NCBI GenBank assembly: GCA_002238445.1
Contig: MPML01000004.1
Span: forward strand, 147,239-211,238
Length of the DNA stretch: 64,000 nucleotides
Reading direction: 5' to 3'
DNA from: Caldilineaceae bacterium bin5
GTDB taxonomy: Bacteria > Chloroflexota > Anaerolineae > Caldilineales > Caldilineaceae
Part shown: piece after piece, positions 18,418 to 27,650 of the stretch
Layout: each line of letters opens with the position of its first letter
How positions within the stretch are numbered: the first letter of the stretch is position 1
Translations under genes and position numbers: made by a program
The notes under the pieces: model-generated
The model's input: the letters and a program-made list of their open reading frames with translations, nothing else
Told to the model about the DNA's origin: nothing
The model's database searches: none

Positions 18418-20073
18418 CTACAGGACCCGGTTATGCAGGACCGGCCGCAGCTTGAGACCGAGCTGGAGAGAGAAACGTGCATCGGCATCGTTAAGGTCCA
18501 TGCGGGTGATGCCGGAGATGCGCTGCAGGCGGTAGGTCAGTGTATTGCGGTGGATGTGCAATGAGGTCGCAGTCTGGCTGAGGTTGCCATGGCAAGAAAA
18601 AAAGGCTTCCAGCGTCTCGACCAGTTCAGCGTTATGTTCTTCGTCATGCGTGATAAGCGGTTCTACCGTCTTGCGGAAGAATCTGCTCGCTTCTCCGCTT
18701 CCACCCAGCCCAGTCAGAAGTTGATAGAGCCCCAAGTCTCCGAAGTAGGTCACCGGCGAAGCCTGCCAGGAATTTCCCATCCGGCAGCTTTCCCGAGCCT
18801 GTTCCAAACTCCGCAGCCATTCGCGCACAGAGGCAGCCGGGCGACCGATTCCGACAACAAGCGATGCTTTTTGGAAAGACGACGTGAAGTGCTCTACCAA
18901 TCGGTTCGCGATCGTCTTAAATTCTCGTCCGCTTTTGGGGTTGTCGCACGGCCAGAACAGCAACGCCGCTTCGGCGCGCACAGAGAGCAGGATCGGCTCC
19001 TGCATTCCGGTCAGATACTGCTGCAGGGCATTGGGCCAGTCCTGGATGCCGTCGGCCTGGATTAGCCAAGCAGTGTGGGGCCTTGCAAGATCGAACCCGA
19101 TCGAGCGTCCGCGCTGAATCCACGCCTCCTGGTCGGCAATCTCGGTTGCCAGCAGCTCATCCAGAAAGACAGCGCGCATCTTCTCTTCGACTGCACCGAC
19201 CGCCTGCTCGCGGCTCCAGGCCAGGGCTGCCGCGCCTGCCCCTTGCAATACAGCCAGCCTCTCTATCGTTGAAATCTCGTCCGAGGTAATGGAATTCGAA
19301 CGCAACAGGAGGCAGTAGCCTTCGACTCGCTCGGCGACGATCACGGGACTGACCACCATCTCGCGAAAACGCAGTTTTTCGTCCAATGGGAGGATGCCGG
19401 TTAGTTCAGTATTCTCGGATGGCTCGGTGCCGAATTCGGCGACCAGCCAACTTCGCAAAGTCGTACGGCTGGGAAGAGATGTCAATACGCGCCGCTTGTG
19501 TTGTTCGGTCAACTCTTCGAGGCCGGCGAATGCAATCGGTGTGCCGCCATCTTTTACAAAGAGAACCGGCTGTTCTGAGAAGCCAGCCAGAAGTTGGGCC
19601 ATCATATCCATTCCGCCGCCATCCAACTCGATCTGCGTTAGTTCCCGCTGCAAATCGGCCGCCTTGGCGGCTAAGTAGCCGCCCCGGTCCACGATCAGGC
19701 GAATCACCGTCCTTTCGACCGACAAAAGCGTTTCGGAGTCGGGAAGGACGATTAACGGAATCTGATTCTCTTCGGCGACAGATATGGCGTCTTCCGGCAC
19801 GTCACCCAACACGCCGATTGCGGAGATGCGCGCCTGGTGAAGGCTGTTGATGACACGGTCCAGACGCAGCTGCGGGTCGAGCCGGCGCAGGTCTTCGATG
19901 TCGATCAGAGCCAGTTCATCGCCTTCAAGGTTGGGAAAGGCGGGTGGGCTGGGGCGCAAACTGCAGGCCCAACTTACCGGCCGGTCCAGAAATTCCTCGC
20001 CGCACAATACACTCGATCCTTGCGGCAAAGCCAGCCGGTAGATATCTTCAAGCGAGGTCGCGTCCCGATACAT
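18418..20073 (-). CDS. PucR family transcriptional regulator
   Basis: 551 residues. N-terminal purine-catabolism PucR-type ligand domain (about 1-130), a middle GGDEF-like/CdaR region, and a C-terminal PucR helix-turn-helix domain recognisable by GNLSQTATSLHIHRNTLTYRLQRI near residues 495-518. Such proteins act as DNA-binding activators for purine, amino acid or sugar acid catabolism. The target cannot be inferred; it is convergent with trpA. Two strong inverted repeats lie in the 170 bp upstream of its start and may serve autoregulation or terminate the upstream gene. Confidence 0.88.
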   Translation of the reverse strand: MYRDATSLEDIYRLALPQGSSVLCGEEFLDRPVSWACSLRPSPPAFPNLEGDELALIDIEDLRRLDPQLRLDRVINSLHQARISAIGVLGDVPEDAISVAEENQIPLIVLPDSETLLSVERTVIRLIVDRGGYLAAKAADLQRELTQIELDGGGMDMMAQLLAGFSEQPVLFVKDGGTPIAFAGLEELTEQHKRRVLTSLPSRTTLRSWLVAEFGTEPSENTELTGILPLDEKLRFREMVVSPVIVAERVEGYCLLLRSNSITSDEISTIERLAVLQGAGAAALAWSREQAVGAVEEKMRAVFLDELLATEIADQEAWIQRGRSIGFDLARPHTAWLIQADGIQDWPNALQQYLTGMQEPILLSVRAEAALLFWPCDNPKSGREFKTIANRLVEHFTSSFQKASLVVGIGRPAASVREWLRSLEQARESCRMGNSWQASPVTYFGDLGLYQLLTGLGGSGEASRFFRKTVEPLITHDEEHNAELVETLEAFFSCHGNLSQTATSLHIHRNTLTYRLQRISGITRMDLNDADARFSLQLGLKLRPVLHNRVL

Positions 20074-20157
20074 GAGCCAAGCCAGCCTGAACGTACGAGG
20101 TTGATTTCAATTCCACAGCAGGAACATGCTGCCGAAGCCGGTACCTGCTAAATTGAA

Positions 20158-20185
20158 TCAGCGGGCGCTGTAAACCGCCCGCTGA
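20158..20185 (-). terminator. GC-rich hairpin downstream of the membrane protein gene
   Basis: Ten-base arms at 20158-20167 and 20176-20185 pair perfectly around an eight-base loop. Read leftward it follows the membrane protein stop at 20240 and is trailed by an AT-rich stretch without a strong T run, so it is a likely but imperfect intrinsic terminator. Confidence 0.5.
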
Positions 20186-20209
20186 CCCGAATCTATCGTC
20201 TGTTGGAAG

Positions 20210-20230
20210 CGCGGTACATCATGTACCGCG
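20210..20230. repeat. 21-bp perfect palindrome (operator candidate)
   Basis: Arms CGCGGTACAT (20210-20219) and ATGTACCGCG (20221-20230) are exact reverse complements around one central base. It lies about 137 bp upstream of the PucR regulator start and 10 bp after the stop of the membrane protein gene. A one-base centre is too tight for an RNA hairpin of full length, which favours a protein-binding site. Confidence 0.5.
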
Positions 20231-20239
20231 AAGTACTTT

Positions 20240-20785
20240 CTACTTGCTCCACGCGCTCAGAGCCGCGCCCACCGTGCCGCCCCAAACGGCCCAAAACAGG
20301 ATCGCGGCGATGCCGGGCCAACTGGTCGGATCCTGACCGGCGGCGAGGAACGCTACGATCCAGGCAAGAATCAGACCGATTATGCTGGCAAGGAGGAGTT
20401 TTAAGATCGACTGGTTCGGGCTCATCGCGCCGACGACAATCGGCCATATGATCACTGTTAGTATACTGATGGGGACGCCTGCCACAACGAAGCCAAAGTC
20501 GTCCGTAAAGACCCCTGGCAGGGCAATGCCAATTACAAAGGCCACCGCGCCGATCAGCCCGCCAATGACGGGTCGCCAATTTTCCCCGAGGGCGCCGCGG
20601 GCGAAATCGTAGCCTACAATAGGAGCCGCGCCGATCACGATTCCCAGCAGGGCCCCAAGTACGGGCACGCCTCTAAGCAGAACCATCAGTAGCGATACTA
20701 CCGCTGCAGCCAGCGCCGCGTACAGTGAAGCCTTCCAACGTTCAGTGCTTGTCTGAGCAACGCTCGTGGCAGTCAGAATTGTCAT
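20240..20785 (-). CDS. Uncharacterised multi-pass membrane protein
   Basis: About 181 residues with five likely membrane segments (ALAAAVVSLLMVLLRG; VLGALLGIVIGAAPIVG; PVIGGLIGAVAFVIGIAL; ILTVIIWPIVVGAM; LLLASIIGLILAWIVAFL). No family recognised. The start at 20785 has a GGGGAGG site seven bases upstream; the longer frame to 20965 would overlap the preceding gene and adds only a low-complexity extension. Confidence 0.6.
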   Translation of the reverse strand: MTILTATSVAQTSTERWKASLYAALAAAVVSLLMVLLRGVPVLGALLGIVIGAAPIVGYDFARGALGENWRPVIGGLIGAVAFVIGIALPGVFTDDFGFVVAGVPISILTVIIWPIVVGAMSPNQSILKLLLASIIGLILAWIVAFLAAGQDPTSWPGIAAILFWAVWGGTVGAALSAWSK

Positions 20786-20937
20786 CTTGAACCTCCCCGG
20801 TCGGGTCGTAACAGCTGATTCTCTATGATCCTCTCCACCTGTCAAAGGGAGGGGCGCCGATAGCTTCGGCAGTCGCCCCGTACCGCCAAGAGCGGAGCTG
20901 AAATTAGTAGCGTTGAAGTCAGTCTGTTCCGGCGTTG

Positions 20938-21399
20938 TTACTGCTCGCCGGGCAGAGTCTTCCACTCCTCGATTGTCCAGCCACCCACATTCAAATACAG
21001 GTGTGGTCTGTGCTTGCGGCTAAGGACTAAAACCAACTCTTCCTCTTCAGTTGCTGCGATTTCGTCCAGCCAGATTCCTTCGCCGATCAAAGCTTGCACT
21101 ATTTTACCAGTCTGTTGCCAACCACGCAAGGGATCGCTTTCGGGATCAGGAAACACAGACGTTCCGTACAATGCCAGCAACAGATTGTTTTCCAGATACA
21201 GATCGAGATCAAACAGGACGCGCGCTTCTGCGGAAGGTGGCTCGCCGCTTACATCGCTGATCGATTCTTCCCACAGAGCCAGTCCCATTACCCTTTCGCC
21301 GGCAACAGTGTCTACCAGCGCCTGGTACTGCTCGTCGTCCAACCGGTAGTGAAGAGCGGCTTCTCCGGCCCCGTTGCTACTGATGGAATGTTCAGTCAT
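20938..21399 (-). CDS. Uncharacterised acidic protein
   Basis: 153 residues, family not recognised. It is acidic, without signal peptide or membrane segment, with a regular alternation of strands and helices (ERVMGLALWEE; ARVLFDLDLYLENNLLLALYG; LVLVLSRKHRPHLYLNVGGW). It precedes the membrane protein gene in the same direction with a gap of about 150 bp. Confidence 0.55.
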   Translation of the reverse strand: MTEHSISSNGAGEAALHYRLDDEQYQALVDTVAGERVMGLALWEESISDVSGEPPSAEARVLFDLDLYLENNLLLALYGTSVFPDPESDPLRGWQQTGKIVQALIGEGIWLDEIAATEEEELVLVLSRKHRPHLYLNVGGWTIEEWKTLPGEQ

Positions 21400-21468
21400 T
21401 TTGCTCTCTTGTACTTGTGTTCTTAACGTGACGAACGCAAATGCGATCTTCCCTGTTCGCCCGTCGCG

Positions 21469-22497
21469 CTATGCCCTTTCCGGCCCGATTACGATCATGC
21501 GTGTCGGGACTGTAATCGGTTCGGCGAAAAACTGGCCGCCGGCCTCAAAATGGCTGAATTGGACCGGCAGCCCTTGGTCGATGAACAGGTTGGGTCCGTT
21601 CATGACATGAAAATGCAGGTGCGGCCCCGGCGAATTGCCGCTGTTGCCGATGTTTCCCAACTGAGTGCCGCGCCGGATCATCTCGCCCTCATTGACCTTC
21701 AAGCTGGCCTGTTGCAAATGCGCATAGTAGCTAAACTCGCCATTTGCATGGCTGACGGCAACCGCGTTACCCAACAGCCGCCGCATATCGCCACGCATGA
21801 TCGCCTGGTCAGGGATGGCGCCGGGCGCCATGTCCGGCATGTCGAAACAGGCGTACGCCACCTTGCCCCCGGCCGCGGCATAGACCGGCTGATGCCAACT
21901 GTAGTGGTCAGATAATGCGCGTCCGTCGCCTCGATGCGTTTTTCCTTCTGGCCCCAGCTTCACGAAATCCACCGCGAATGGCTGGCTATACACCTCGGTT
22001 TTGTGAAAGTCGCTCCAGTCTCCTGCCTGCACTGCCCACCATGCTCCAGCCAGCGGGAAGTAATAGTCTGTCTTTTGCTCGTGGTAGGCTACCGGCGCTT
22101 GGCAGTGTGCCTGAATGCTCTGCCGATCGTCGGCACCTACGCCACTCTCCCCGATTCTGCCGACAGCAGTAATGTCGATGTGTGAGAGGCGTTCATATCC
22201 ATGAAGCAAGAATTGGAGGCTGCGGACGGCCAGCCCTGTGTTGGCTGCAATCGTCAGGTCTTCTTCACCCGTGCGTTGACGGATTATGCGCGCCGACCAC
22301 CTCTGTTCAAACAGCATCTGGTGCCCACAATAGCCCTGTATCACCAGACCCTGCAACTTCACATCGCCACCGTGAGCGGTGATTCCCAGATCAAAGGCGA
22401 TTTCCTGCACCGGACCAATGTTGGGGAAGGGAAGCCGGTCGTAAAGTCCAGCCACAATGCCTTGCGGGCGGGTCTCCAATTTGAGTTGTGTCGGCAA
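21469..22497 (-). CDS. M23 family peptidase-like protein
   Basis: 342 residues. The C-terminal half is a LytM/M23 domain: AVDFVKLG supplies the Asp ligand, AAAGGKVAYA and YYAHLQ are family strands, and GPHLHFHV holds the terminal HxH zinc ligands. The N-terminal half has no recognised domain. No signal peptide is obvious, unusual for a peptidoglycan hydrolase, so it may act on another substrate or use another export route. The first metal-binding His is not in its usual HxGxD context, so activity is uncertain. Confidence 0.75.
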   Translation of the reverse strand: MPTQLKLETRPQGIVAGLYDRLPFPNIGPVQEIAFDLGITAHGGDVKLQGLVIQGYCGHQMLFEQRWSARIIRQRTGEEDLTIAANTGLAVRSLQFLLHGYERLSHIDITAVGRIGESGVGADDRQSIQAHCQAPVAYHEQKTDYYFPLAGAWWAVQAGDWSDFHKTEVYSQPFAVDFVKLGPEGKTHRGDGRALSDHYSWHQPVYAAAGGKVAYACFDMPDMAPGAIPDQAIMRGDMRRLLGNAVAVSHANGEFSYYAHLQQASLKVNEGEMIRRGTQLGNIGNSGNSPGPHLHFHVMNGPNLFIDQGLPVQFSHFEAGGQFFAEPITVPTRMIVIGPERA

Positions 22498-22741
22498 AGT
22501 CAGTTCTTCCTGTCTGCCCTCTGGTGATCCAAGGGTGTTTGCAGCAGCATATTTCGGATCAGCTCAGCGGTCGAGTTACTTCGGGCTGATGAGCATAGTT
22601 TCCCTGCCGCCGCGTTCAATTCTGCGACCATCACAAGCGTAGCTGCAAGGGCCTGGCGAAGTCACGCGGTCACCGTCCTGAACGTCTAGTCTTCTTCGTT
22701 CGAGGGAGTCAGCAAGCCTGCCGCCCGCCTCCCGGGACAGT

Positions 22742-24082
22742 TTACTTTCGGTTCGCTTCGTTTATGAGCGTCGCGGCTTCGAGGACTGCCTCTTCCGGTG
22801 TCTTCGAATCGCGCAGAACCTGTGTAATCATATCAGCGGCATAGCCCCACACTTCGTCCAACTCTGCGTAGTTGGGCTGGGGAATTGCATTCTCGGCCTG
22901 CATTGCAAAACCGGCCAGCAGCGGATCTTCACTGAGATCTGCCTCCCTGTGCGCGGGCAGCCGGCCAGCGATGCGGGCAACAGTCGAGGCGCTCTCTGCG
23001 TTAGTGATATGGCGGGCTACTGTCAGCGCCAGTTCCTGTTGGTCGGCAGAGGTCGTCGGGTTCAGAAAGACGCCGTCTGCGCTCAGCCACGGGCGCGCCG
23101 GACCGCTTGGTCCCGCCGGCAGTGGCGCCACGCCCAAGTCAGGCCCGAACCGTTCCCGCAACTCGCCGATGCTCCACGGCCCGTCGATGAACAGGGCATA
23201 CTCTTCCTTTTTGAAGCGATCCATCAGCATTCCATAGTCGAGAGCGGCAAAGATACCCGGCGTGTTTTCAGCCCGCTGCAGCCAGCTGAGAAATTCCGCC
23301 GTCGCTGGCGTCTGTTCGAGAACTACGCGGCCCTCTTCGTCAAAGAGTTCACCTCCAAAGGCGGCGATGCCCCAGTACAGGTGGTAGAAATTCGTGTAGA
23401 TGCCGGCCCCTTGTGTAGGGGCATCCTGAGCCAGCTCGATCAGATCTTCCACTGTGAGCGGGAGGTTGCTTTCATCCAGCAATCGCCCGTTGAAATATAG
23501 GGCCACAAGCTCGTAGTCGGTTGGCAGTCCATAAAGGACGCCTTCCCAAACAAGGTTTCCGAGCGCTGCCTGGATGAACTGCGATCGTTCCTGCACCCCG
23601 ATCCGAGCGTCCAGCGGCAGGACAACATCAGATTCTGCAAACTCTCGCAGCCACCAGTTGGGTCCCATGATGAGATCCGGTCCCTCCCCCGCCTTTACCG
23701 CATCCGCATAGCCCTGGGCCAGGTCGCCGTAATCCATAAACAGCGTTTCAACCTGGATGTTGGGTCTAGACTGGCGGAAACGGTCCAGGATGGCTGCCAG
23801 AGCATCACCGTCTTTGCCGGACCAGCTGTGCCACAATTCAACCGTGCCCGTAACTGCGGCCGCGGGAGTCTGCGAATCGACTGAAGCTTCCGCCGAGGAA
23901 ACAATTGTCGGTTGCGTTGCTGGCACTGTCTCAACCACCGGATCAAGACCTGGATGAATCAGTGGAGAGGGCAGGGCTGAAGTGATTGCGGGTTGCCTGG
24001 ATGCCATGACCAGAACGGCCATCAATGTCAGCACGAACAGAATTGTGAGCGTCCAGAACAGGCGCCAACGAAATAGGGACAT
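22742..24082 (-). CDS. ABC transporter extracellular solute-binding protein (family 1 type)
   Basis: 446 residues with an N-terminal hydrophobic anchor (FWTLTILFVLTLMAVLVMAS) and no lipobox. The mature part looks like a sugar-binding family 1 protein: GTVELWHSWSGKDGDALAAIL, GPDLIMGPNWWL, ALFIDGPWSIGEL and a C-terminal helix-rich lobe. No permease or ATPase lies beside it. It follows aroQ after 109 bp on the same strand, so it may be read by run-through from the trp/aro operon or have its own promoter. Confidence 0.85.
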   Translation of the reverse strand: MSLFRWRLFWTLTILFVLTLMAVLVMASRQPAITSALPSPLIHPGLDPVVETVPATQPTIVSSAEASVDSQTPAAAVTGTVELWHSWSGKDGDALAAILDRFRQSRPNIQVETLFMDYGDLAQGYADAVKAGEGPDLIMGPNWWLREFAESDVVLPLDARIGVQERSQFIQAALGNLVWEGVLYGLPTDYELVALYFNGRLLDESNLPLTVEDLIELAQDAPTQGAGIYTNFYHLYWGIAAFGGELFDEEGRVVLEQTPATAEFLSWLQRAENTPGIFAALDYGMLMDRFKKEEYALFIDGPWSIGELRERFGPDLGVAPLPAGPSGPARPWLSADGVFLNPTTSADQQELALTVARHITNAESASTVARIAGRLPAHREADLSEDPLLAGFAMQAENAIPQPNYAELDEVWGYAADMITQVLRDSKTPEEAVLEAATLINEANRK

Positions 24083-24191
24083 CTGTGGTGGAAGAGGTTG
24101 GTTTCGTTATCGTCGCGTGAAAAGGTTCAGGAAAATCTTGCGAATCGTCCGGACGGCATCAGTTGCATACCGCTGGAACACGTCGCGAAAT

Positions 24192-24638
24192 TCAGCCGGC
24201 CCGATTTTCAGATATATGAGTCAGCAGCCCCTGTAAACCCAGCAGATAACTACGCCAGCCGAAACCGCTGATCTGGCCAACGCAGACAGGAGCAATTACG
24301 GAACGGTGGCGAAACTCCTCGCGGCTGTGGACGTTGCTCAGGTGAATTTCGACCGCGGGCAGGGCAACGCCGGCCACCGCATCGCGAATGGCGTAGGAAT
24401 AGTGTGTGAATGCGCCGGGATTCATCAGCAGGCCATCAGCCCATGATCGCGCACTGTGAATCTCATCGATCAGGATACCCTCATGATTACTTTGAACTGT
24501 CCGAACCTCATTGTCGGCGCCGGCCGCGGCAATCAGTTCCTGGTCGATGGTTTCCAGAGTGACGTGCCCGTAGATCGATCGTTCGCGCGTTCCCAGCAGA
24601 TTCAAGTTTGGGCCGTGAAGCACCAGAATTTTGGTCAT
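24192..24638 (-). CDS. aroQ: 3-dehydroquinate dehydratase, type II
   Basis: Third step of the shikimate pathway. 148 residues with the type II signature: [14 protein letters not shown], the catalytic Tyr in [22 protein letters not shown] and EIHLSN with the catalytic His. Last aromatic gene of the leftward operon, 76 bp after aroKB. Confidence 0.96.
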   Translation of the reverse strand: MTKILVLHGPNLNLLGTRERSIYGHVTLETIDQELIAAAGADNEVRTVQSNHEGILIDEIHSARSWADGLLMNPGAFTHYSYAIRDAVAGVALPAVEIHLSNVHSREEFRHRSVIAPVCVGQISGFGWRSYLLGLQGLLTHISENRAG

Positions 24639-24714
24639 GAGCAGATATCTTGTCGTATGTGCAGAGATCTCACCGCCGCAGTGCGCTGGCGTTCACGCGG
24701 CGGCTATTTCGTCG

Positions 24715-26370
24715 TCAATCTTTCTCGACCAGTACTGACGCCAGCGCTGCCCGCACAAACTGTTCTCCCGGGTCGTCGATGATGATCACATCGCCAATCG
24801 CCTGAGGAATGATAAATCGCAGCGTCTTTCCTCTTCGTTTCTTGTCCTGGAACATCATCGCGTAAACTTCGTCCAGATCGAGGCCGGTGGCCGAAATGGG
24901 CAGGCCTAACCGGTCCAGGCAACTCTCGATACGGTTCGCAGTTTCGGCGTCGCAGCGGCCAAGCGCTACAGCCATGCGAGCGGCGGCGACGGTACCGACG
25001 GCGACCGCCTCCCCGTGCCGCAAACGATAGCCGCTGACCTGTTCGATTGCATGGCCGAATGTGTGTCCCAGGTTGAGCGTCGCCCTCCGTCCGCGTTCGA
25101 ACGGGTCCTCTATCACCACGTCAACTTTCACGCGCACAGCATCAGAAATCATCTGCGTCAGGTTGGTTGGCCCTTCTTCTTCCATTTGGCGGAACAGATC
25201 CGGCGCGCCCAATATACCGTGCTTTACAATCTCTGCCAGCCCGGACCGAAACTCCTCCGCCGGCAGCTCAGCCAGAACCTCAGGATCGATAATCACTACG
25301 GCTGGCTGTTTGAACGCCCCCACAAGGTTCTTTCCCTGGGGAAGATCGACTCCTGTTTTGCCGCCGACCGAGGCATCGACCATCGACAGCAGCGAGGTTG
25401 GGATCTGTACGAACGGCGCGCCCCGCAAATAGGTCGCCGCCGCAAAACCGGCCATGTCACCGATAACGCCGCCGCCCAGCCCTACTATGGGGCTGCTCCT
25501 GTCCAGACCTGCGGTCACGAACTGATCGTACAAACTTTGAATTGTTGCCAGGGTTTTGTGCGCTTCCCCCTCGGGGACCAGACACACGAGTGGCGTGTAC
25601 CCCTCCTGTTGCAGGCTCTCGCTCACGATGTCAGCGTAAAGTGCGCCAATGTCCGCGTTGGTGACGATTGCCGCCTGCCCCTTTGCCACCGCACGATTAG
25701 ACAGCAGACGACCTGCCTGGGCCAATATGCCTTCACCGATACAGATATGATAATGCCCTTCCGGCGTAGGCACGGTGATGCGATTCATTTCAGCTATTTC
25801 ATGGTTGCCTGCCAGCGTGTCGAGGACTCGTTCCACAACAGTATCGGGGGTGACGCCGTCGGTAGGCACGCGCAGCGGAATCCTTCCATAGGCGTGGCGG
25901 CGGCTCAGCAGAAGACTTTCGATGTTCCGCTTCTTCTCTTCCCTGTCACCAGGCAGCAGAGGGCGATCTTCGAATGTCTCGACTCGCTCTAGGACCGTGT
26001 CAGCGCCGGCGGTCAGACAGACCACGGGACCGCAGCCTTCCAGCACCTGCCAGTTCTCATCGCTCACCAGCGTGCCGCCACCAGTCGCGATCACCAGGCC
26101 GGACTCGCGGGCGAGCGTATGGCAGAGCCGCGCTTCTGCCTGCCGGAAAATCTCCTCGCCGTCTTCAGCAAAAACCTGCGCGATTGTCTTCCCAAATTCG
26201 GCTTCGATTCGCTCATCCATATCGACGAGCTGTCGGCCCAGGCGCTCTGCCAGGATACTGGCAACCGTCGATTTGCCCGTGCCCATGAAGCCGGTAACTG
26301 TCAGATTGAAGCCCTCGGCTAGAGGGTTTTCGAACGTCTGCATAGCGGCCAGTGCCTGTGAGTCGCCCAA
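24715..26370 (-). CDS. aroKB: Bifunctional shikimate kinase / 3-dehydroquinate synthase
   Basis: 551 residues combining two shikimate pathway enzymes. The N-terminal ~180 residues are shikimate kinase (Walker A GFMGTGKST, DMDERIE, FRQAEA, ATGGGTL, RPLLPG). From about residue 195 the protein is 3-dehydroquinate synthase (GEGEAHKT-like VPEGEAHKT, GLGGGVIGDMAGFAAATYLRG, VDASVGGKTGVDLPQGKN, NLGHTFGHAIE with metal-binding His). A similar AroK-AroB fusion is known in Thermotoga. The start may be 26370 or nine codons later. Confidence 0.95.
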   Translation of the reverse strand: MGDSQALAAMQTFENPLAEGFNLTVTGFMGTGKSTVASILAERLGRQLVDMDERIEAEFGKTIAQVFAEDGEEIFRQAEARLCHTLARESGLVIATGGGTLVSDENWQVLEGCGPVVCLTAGADTVLERVETFEDRPLLPGDREEKKRNIESLLLSRRHAYGRIPLRVPTDGVTPDTVVERVLDTLAGNHEIAEMNRITVPTPEGHYHICIGEGILAQAGRLLSNRAVAKGQAAIVTNADIGALYADIVSESLQQEGYTPLVCLVPEGEAHKTLATIQSLYDQFVTAGLDRSSPIVGLGGGVIGDMAGFAAATYLRGAPFVQIPTSLLSMVDASVGGKTGVDLPQGKNLVGAFKQPAVVIIDPEVLAELPAEEFRSGLAEIVKHGILGAPDLFRQMEEEGPTNLTQMISDAVRVKVDVVIEDPFERGRRATLNLGHTFGHAIEQVSGYRLRHGEAVAVGTVAAARMAVALGRCDAETANRIESCLDRLGLPISATGLDLDEVYAMMFQDKKRRGKTLRFIIPQAIGDVIIIDDPGEQFVRAALASVLVEKD

Positions 26371-26385
26371 TCTATCTACTCCGAA

Positions 26386-27639
26386 TCAGAACAGTTTGAA
26401 GTTCGTCGTGTCTACCCGGCCGGACTGGTGCATCAGCACGGCGTTCATTAACTCTATTGCCAAGCGGGATTCCAGCGTTACACCGGCCCGCACGCCGACG
26501 CACGGGTCGTGGCGCCCCTTACCTAACGCAAAGTCGATTTCTTCCAGGTTCTTGCGAACCGACTGCTGCGTCTTGAGAATCGTTGACGTCGGCTTGAAAC
26601 CGACCCGGCAGACCAGGGGCGAACCTGTCGTCATGCCGCCGATGAGCCCGCCGTGGCTGTTGGCCTGGTAGCCGCTGCGGCGAATAGGGTCGTTGTTCTC
26701 ACTGCCCTTGCGGGAGATGACCTGCACACCATCGCCCACTTCACAGGACTGCACTGCGTTCAGCCCGCCCAGTGCGCCCATCAGCCGTACTTTAAGACTT
26801 TGATAGAGTGGCTCGCCGGCAAGCGACGGCGGGTTGACCGCCACTACTTCAACCGCCGCGCCAAGCGAATCTCCTTCTATGCGCGTTTGTTTGATCAGTT
26901 CACCAGCCTCCTGCGCAAACTCGGCATCGAGCGAGTGAATTTCGGCCTCGTCGAGCCTGATCTCAACCGCGGCAATCTGTTCCCGCGTAATCGTCTGTGA
27001 ATCCTGCTGCCGCGAGGCAACGTTCCCGAAATGCTGGGCCAGGCTCAGGTTTGTACGCAGGGGGCCGACTTGCGAGATTGACGACAGGAGCACAGTGCCG
27101 AAATTTTCTTGCAGGAAAATTCGAGCGATGGCCCCTCCGATCACATCCGAGATTGTGGAGCGGTAACTGGAGCGGCCGCCGCCGCGAATATCTACGAATC
27201 CCTGAGATTTGTGATATTTCACCAGGTCGGTGTGTCCCGGACGCACCTCACCTTGGGGTCCGGCGAACTGATCGTAATGACGCGAGCGCTGCGAGGTGGA
27301 GAGCACCAGTGCCGCGATCGGCTCGCCTGTTGAGTATCCCTCCTCATAGCTTTCTGTCGTGGAGCCGGACTCGCCCCCGACGGCGACCGCCGGCCCCGAA
27401 AGCAGGGTGTCTATCTCTCCTTCAGAGTACAGGCCGGAGAGCAAAACAACTCTGTCCGCCTCTTGCCGGGGCGTGCCGTGACGGTTGCTGCCGGGGCGGC
27501 GGCGATCGAGGTACTGCTGCACCTCTTCTCTACGAATGCGCAGCCCCGCCGGGCAGCCGAAAACAATGGTGGTTACGCCAGGCCCGTGGGATTCACCGGC
27601 GCCGGCGACTGCAAACAGTGGCCCCCCCAATATTTCCAT
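26386..27639 (-). CDS. aroC: Chorismate synthase
   Basis: FMN-dependent last step of the common pathway. 417 residues. AGESHGPGVTTIVFGCPAGL at the N-terminus contains the catalytic His region; RPGHTDLVKYHKSQGFVDIRGGGRSSYR and SHGGLIGGMTTGSPLVCRVGFKPT are family signatures, and RHDPCVGVRAG lies near the C-terminus. It is somewhat longer than typical (about 360-400). Spaced 15 bp from aroKB and 11 bp from trpF. Confidence 0.95.
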   Translation of the reverse strand: MEILGGPLFAVAGAGESHGPGVTTIVFGCPAGLRIRREEVQQYLDRRRPGSNRHGTPRQEADRVVLLSGLYSEGEIDTLLSGPAVAVGGESGSTTESYEEGYSTGEPIAALVLSTSQRSRHYDQFAGPQGEVRPGHTDLVKYHKSQGFVDIRGGGRSSYRSTISDVIGGAIARIFLQENFGTVLLSSISQVGPLRTNLSLAQHFGNVASRQQDSQTITREQIAAVEIRLDEAEIHSLDAEFAQEAGELIKQTRIEGDSLGAAVEVVAVNPPSLAGEPLYQSLKVRLMGALGGLNAVQSCEVGDGVQVISRKGSENNDPIRRSGYQANSHGGLIGGMTTGSPLVCRVGFKPTSTILKTQQSVRKNLEEIDFALGKGRHDPCVGVRAGVTLESRLAIELMNAVLMHQSGRVDTTNFKLF

Positions 27640-27650
27640 GCTTCACTCTC

